Positions 61,738 to 64,000 of a stretch of 64,000 bases of DNA are shown here, one piece after another; the first letter of the stretch is position 1, and the number at the start of each line of letters is the position of its first letter. This stretch comes from Rathayibacter sp. VKM Ac-2804. GTDB taxonomy: Bacteria; Actinomycetota; Actinomycetes; Actinomycetales; Microbacteriaceae. Made by a program: the position numbers and the translations under genes. Where the stretch lies: contig NZ_CP047420.1 of the NCBI RefSeq assembly GCF_009866655.1, positions 62,001 to 126,000 on the forward strand. Reading direction: 5' to 3'. The notes beneath the pieces are model-generated. The model was not told the origin of the DNA and searched no databases. It worked only from the letters and a program-made list of their open reading frames with translations.

Positions 61738-64000
61738 GCGGCTCCTCCGGAGGCGTCGGTCTCGGCGGCCGTGCTGCTCTCGGCGGCCACGGCGGCGGCC
61801 ACCACCGGCAGCGTCACCACCATCGTCAGCCCGCCGCCCGGGGTGTCCTCGGTCTCGAGCGTCCCGCCCATCCCCTCGGTGAACCCCTTCGACAGCGCGA
61901 GGCCCAGTCCCAGCCCGGTCGTGTTGTCGTCGTCGCCGAGGCGCTGGAACGGCACGAAGACCTCCGCCCGGCGCTCGGGCGGGATCCCCGGCCCGTGGTC
62001 GACGATCCGGATCTGCGCCGTCCCGCCGAAGACGCTGGTCGAGACGCGCACCCGGGTCCCGGACGGCGCGTAGCGCACCGCGTTCGCGAGCAGGTTCACC
62101 ACGACCCGCTGCAGCAGCACCCCGTCGGCGAGCAGCTCCGGGCAGTCGAGGTCGAGATCGAGGTCGACCTCGCCCGGCCCGAGCCCCAGCTCGTCGAGCG
62201 CGGGCAGCACCACGTCGGCCGCGTCGAGCGGGGCCAGCGAGACGGCGAGCGCCCCCGCCTCGAGCCGGGTCACGTCGAGCAGATCGGTGACCAGCGCGCC
62301 CAGGGTGGTGAGGCTCTCGTCGGCGGTCGCGAGCAGCTCCTCCCGGTCGCGGTCGCTCCACTCGACGTCGCGCGAGCGCAGCCCCGAGACGGCGGCGGTC
62401 GCGGCCGCCAGCGGCCGGCGGAGGTCGTGGCTGACCGCCGAGAGCAGCGCGCTGCGCACCCGGTCGGTCTCGGCCAGCGGAGCCAGCGAGCTCGCCGTCT
62501 CGCTCAGCGCCGCGTTCTCCAGGACGGAGTCCAGCTGCGCGGCGACCACCTGCAGCAGCCGCCGCTCGCTGCCCTCGAGCTCGCGGCCGTGCAGCTCCAG
62601 CTCCGCATGCGCGCCGACCGGGATCCGCACGGGCTCCCCGTCGGGCCGCGGCTCGCCGTCCGCGGCGACGACCGCGCCGTCCCGCACCAGCCGCACGCCG
62701 GTCAGGCCGAACGCCTCGCGGGAGCGCTCGAGGATCGCCTGCAGCGCCCCCTGCCCGCGGATCACCCCGCCCGCGATCGTCGCCAGCAGCTCCGCCTCCG
62801 CCCCTGAGCGCTTCGCCGCGCGCGAGCGCCGCGCCGCGCGGTCGACCACGGCGCTCACCAGCGCCGCGTTCAGCACGTAGAGCACGAGCGCGAGCGCGTG
62901 CAGCGGCTCGTCGACGGTGATCGTGTACAGCGGATCGACGAAGAAGTAGTCGAGGGTGAGCCCCGAGAGCACGGCCGCGAACAGCGCCGGCCAGAGCCCG
63001 CCGACGAGCGCGACGAGCACCACGAGCAGCTGGTACGAGAGCACGTCGCTCGTGATCGACTCGTCGCTGCGCAGACTCGACAGCAGCCAGGTCACCAGCG
63101 GCCCGCCGACGAGCGCGAGCGCCGTGCCGAGGATCCTGCGCCGCAGGGTGAGCGCGCCGTCGAGCCGCGGCAGCACCGCCGTCCGCCCGGCCGCCGAGTG
63201 GTTGACGATGTGGACGTCGATGTTGCCCGACTCGCGGATCACGGTCGCGCCGATCCCCGGGGTGAGCGCCGCGGCGAGGCGGCTGCGCCGGCTCACGCCG
63301 AGCACCAGCTGCGTGGCGTTCACCGAGCGGGCGAACTCGACCAGCGTCCGCGGCACGTCCTCGCCGACGACCTGGTGGTAGCTCCCGCCGAGCGACTCGA
63401 CCAGCGCGCGCTGCGACTCGAGCACCTGCGGCCGCGGCGTGCGCAGCCCGTCGGGCGTCACCACATGCACGGCGAGCAGGTCGCCGGCGGAGGCGCGCGC
63501 GGCGATCCGCGCGCCGCGGCGCAGCAGGGTCTCCCCCTCCGTGCCGCCGGTGAGCGTCACGACCACCCGCTCGCGGGCCTCCCAGGTGCTGTCGATGCCG
63601 TGCTCGCCGCGGTAGTCGCGCAGCGCGCTGTCGACCTCGTCGGCGAGCCAGAGCAGGGCGAGCTCGCGCAGCGCGGTGAGGTTGCCGAGGCGGAAGTAGT
63701 TCGAGAGCGCGGCGTCGATGCGCTCCGGCGGGTAGACCCGCCCGTCGGCGAGGCGGTCGCGCAGGGCCTGCGGAGCGAGGTCGACGACCTCGATCTGGTC
63801 GGCCGCGCGGAGCACGGCGTCGGGGATCGTCTCGCGCTGCGGCGCTCCGGTGATCGCCTGCACGACGTCGTTGAGCGAGGCGATGTGCTGGATGTTCACC
63901 GTGGAGAAGACCGTGATCCCGGCGTCGAGGAGCGCCGTCACGTCCTCCCAGCGCTTGTCGTGCCGCGAGCCGGGCGCATTGGTGTGCGCGAGCTCGTCGA
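61734..64000 (-). CDS. kdpD: KdpD osmosensitive K+ channel histidine kinase, N-terminus beyond window
   Basis: At least 755 residues visible. The stretch DELAHTNAPGSRHDKRWE and FSTVNIQHIASLNDV, in the KdpD sensor domain, is at the right edge, followed by a Usp-like domain, four membrane helices (about 62850-63130), a GAF region, HisKA with AVSHDLRRPLAAATAA and HATPase with NLLANAVRYAP, DHGPGIPPE and GLGLGLALSKGF. It senses K+ limitation and phosphorylates KdpE. Gene continues past 64000. Confidence 0.95.
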   Translation of the reverse strand, partial: DELAHTNAPGSRHDKRWEDVTALLDAGITVFSTVNIQHIASLNDVVQAITGAPQRETIPDAVLRAADQIEVVDLAPQALRDRLADGRVYPPERIDAALSNYFRLGNLTALRELALLWLADEVDSALRDYRGEHGIDSTWEARERVVVTLTGGTEGETLLRRGARIAARASAGDLLAVHVVTPDGLRTPRPQVLESQRALVESLGGSYHQVVGEDVPRTLVEFARSVNATQLVLGVSRRSRLAAALTPGIGATVIRESGNIDVHIVNHSAAGRTAVLPRLDGALTLRRRILGTALALVGGPLVTWLLSSLRSDESITSDVLSYQLLVVLVALVGGLWPALFAAVLSGLTLDYFFVDPLYTITVDEPLHALALVLYVLNAALVSAVVDRAARRSRAAKRSGAEAELLATIAGGVIRGQGALQAILERSREAFGLTGVRLVRDGAVVAADGEPRPDGEPVRIPVGAHAELELHGRELEGSERRLLQVVAAQLDSVLENAALSETASSLAPLAETDRVRSALLSAVSHDLRRPLAAATAAVSGLRSRDVEWSDRDREELLATADESLTTLGALVTDLLDVTRLEAGALAVSLAPLDAADVVLPALDELGLGPGEVDLDLDLDCPELLADGVLLQRVVVNLLANAVRYAPSGTRVRVSTSVFGGTAQIRIVDHGPGIPPERRAEVFVPFQRLGDDDNTTGLGLGLALSKGFTEGMGGTLETEDTPGGGLTMVVTLPVVAAAVAAESSTAAETDASGGAA

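Noticed and set aside
61045..64000. kdpFABC operon
   Set aside because: Only the kdpDE regulators are visible; the pump genes, if linked, lie beyond 64000.

Overview
The window is high-GC (roughly 70%) actinobacterial chromosome. Lsr2, NucS, the DprE1/DprE2/DPPR-synthase set, an HspR-type (HAIR) operator at clpB, a DUF7882 protein beside a MarR regulator, and a dense family of intergenic inverted repeats all suggest Microbacteriaceae. A Rathayibacter/Curtobacterium/Clavibacter-like genus is my guess from the repeats and gene set, not proven. I see no rRNA, tRNA, CRISPR array, prophage or transposase gene.

Layout. 1-10 kb: nucleoside deaminase (cut by the window start), esterase, Zn-alcohol dehydrogenase, RadC-like protein, short ClpB, sigma-like protein, DUF1206 protein, two gene remnants, DUF2017-ClpS, and an F420-type LLM oxidoreductase. 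10-20 kb: BCCT transporter, frame-disrupted DUF3800 gene, NtaA-type monooxygenase, acidic small protein, beta-lactamase-like serine hydrolase, M13 peptidase, and a quinone-reductase-like protein divergent from an HxlR regulator. 20-29 kb: Tat-exported, sortase-anchored PhoX behind a PHO-box-like repeat, PAP2 phosphatase flanked by twin hairpins, PspC-linked two-component system, CPA1 antiporter. 29-34 kb: DPPR synthase divergent from gtrA-dprE1-dprE2 (polyprenyl-phosphate arabinose supply), then a proteasome-like Ntn-hydrolase gene with an apparent -1 frameshift, translationally coupled to a 56-residue protein.

34.6-44.2 kb holds what I consider the most interesting system: a GGDEF-EAL protein, a BcsB-like secreted/anchored protein, a GT-C membrane glycosyltransferase, and a processive-type GT2 synthase whose N-terminus carries both MshEN cyclic-di-GMP-binding motifs. 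A beta-helix polysaccharide-active-type protein lies divergently. It reads as a cyclic-di-GMP-controlled exopolysaccharide synthase. The polyprenyl-phosphate-sugar genes just upstream could feed the GT-C enzyme.

44-64 kb is mostly housekeeping and stress genes: DUF1801, AKR, MATE, LacI regulator divergent from MFS-SDR, nucS convergent with lsr2 across a strong terminator, SseB-like protein, HAD phosphatase, LysM lipoprotein, MarR-DUF7882, ABC-F ATPase, YciI-ECF42 sigma pair, luxS-mtn-DUF1801 (start/stop overlaps throughout), a ribbon-helix-helix protein, and kdpD-kdpE, with kdpD running off the window end.

At least five sequence-distinct families of long inverted repeats occupy the gaps. The commonest (family A) often begins within 5-10 bases of a stop codon and in three places forms a composite 100-130 bp element with about 40 bp imperfect terminal inverted repeats.
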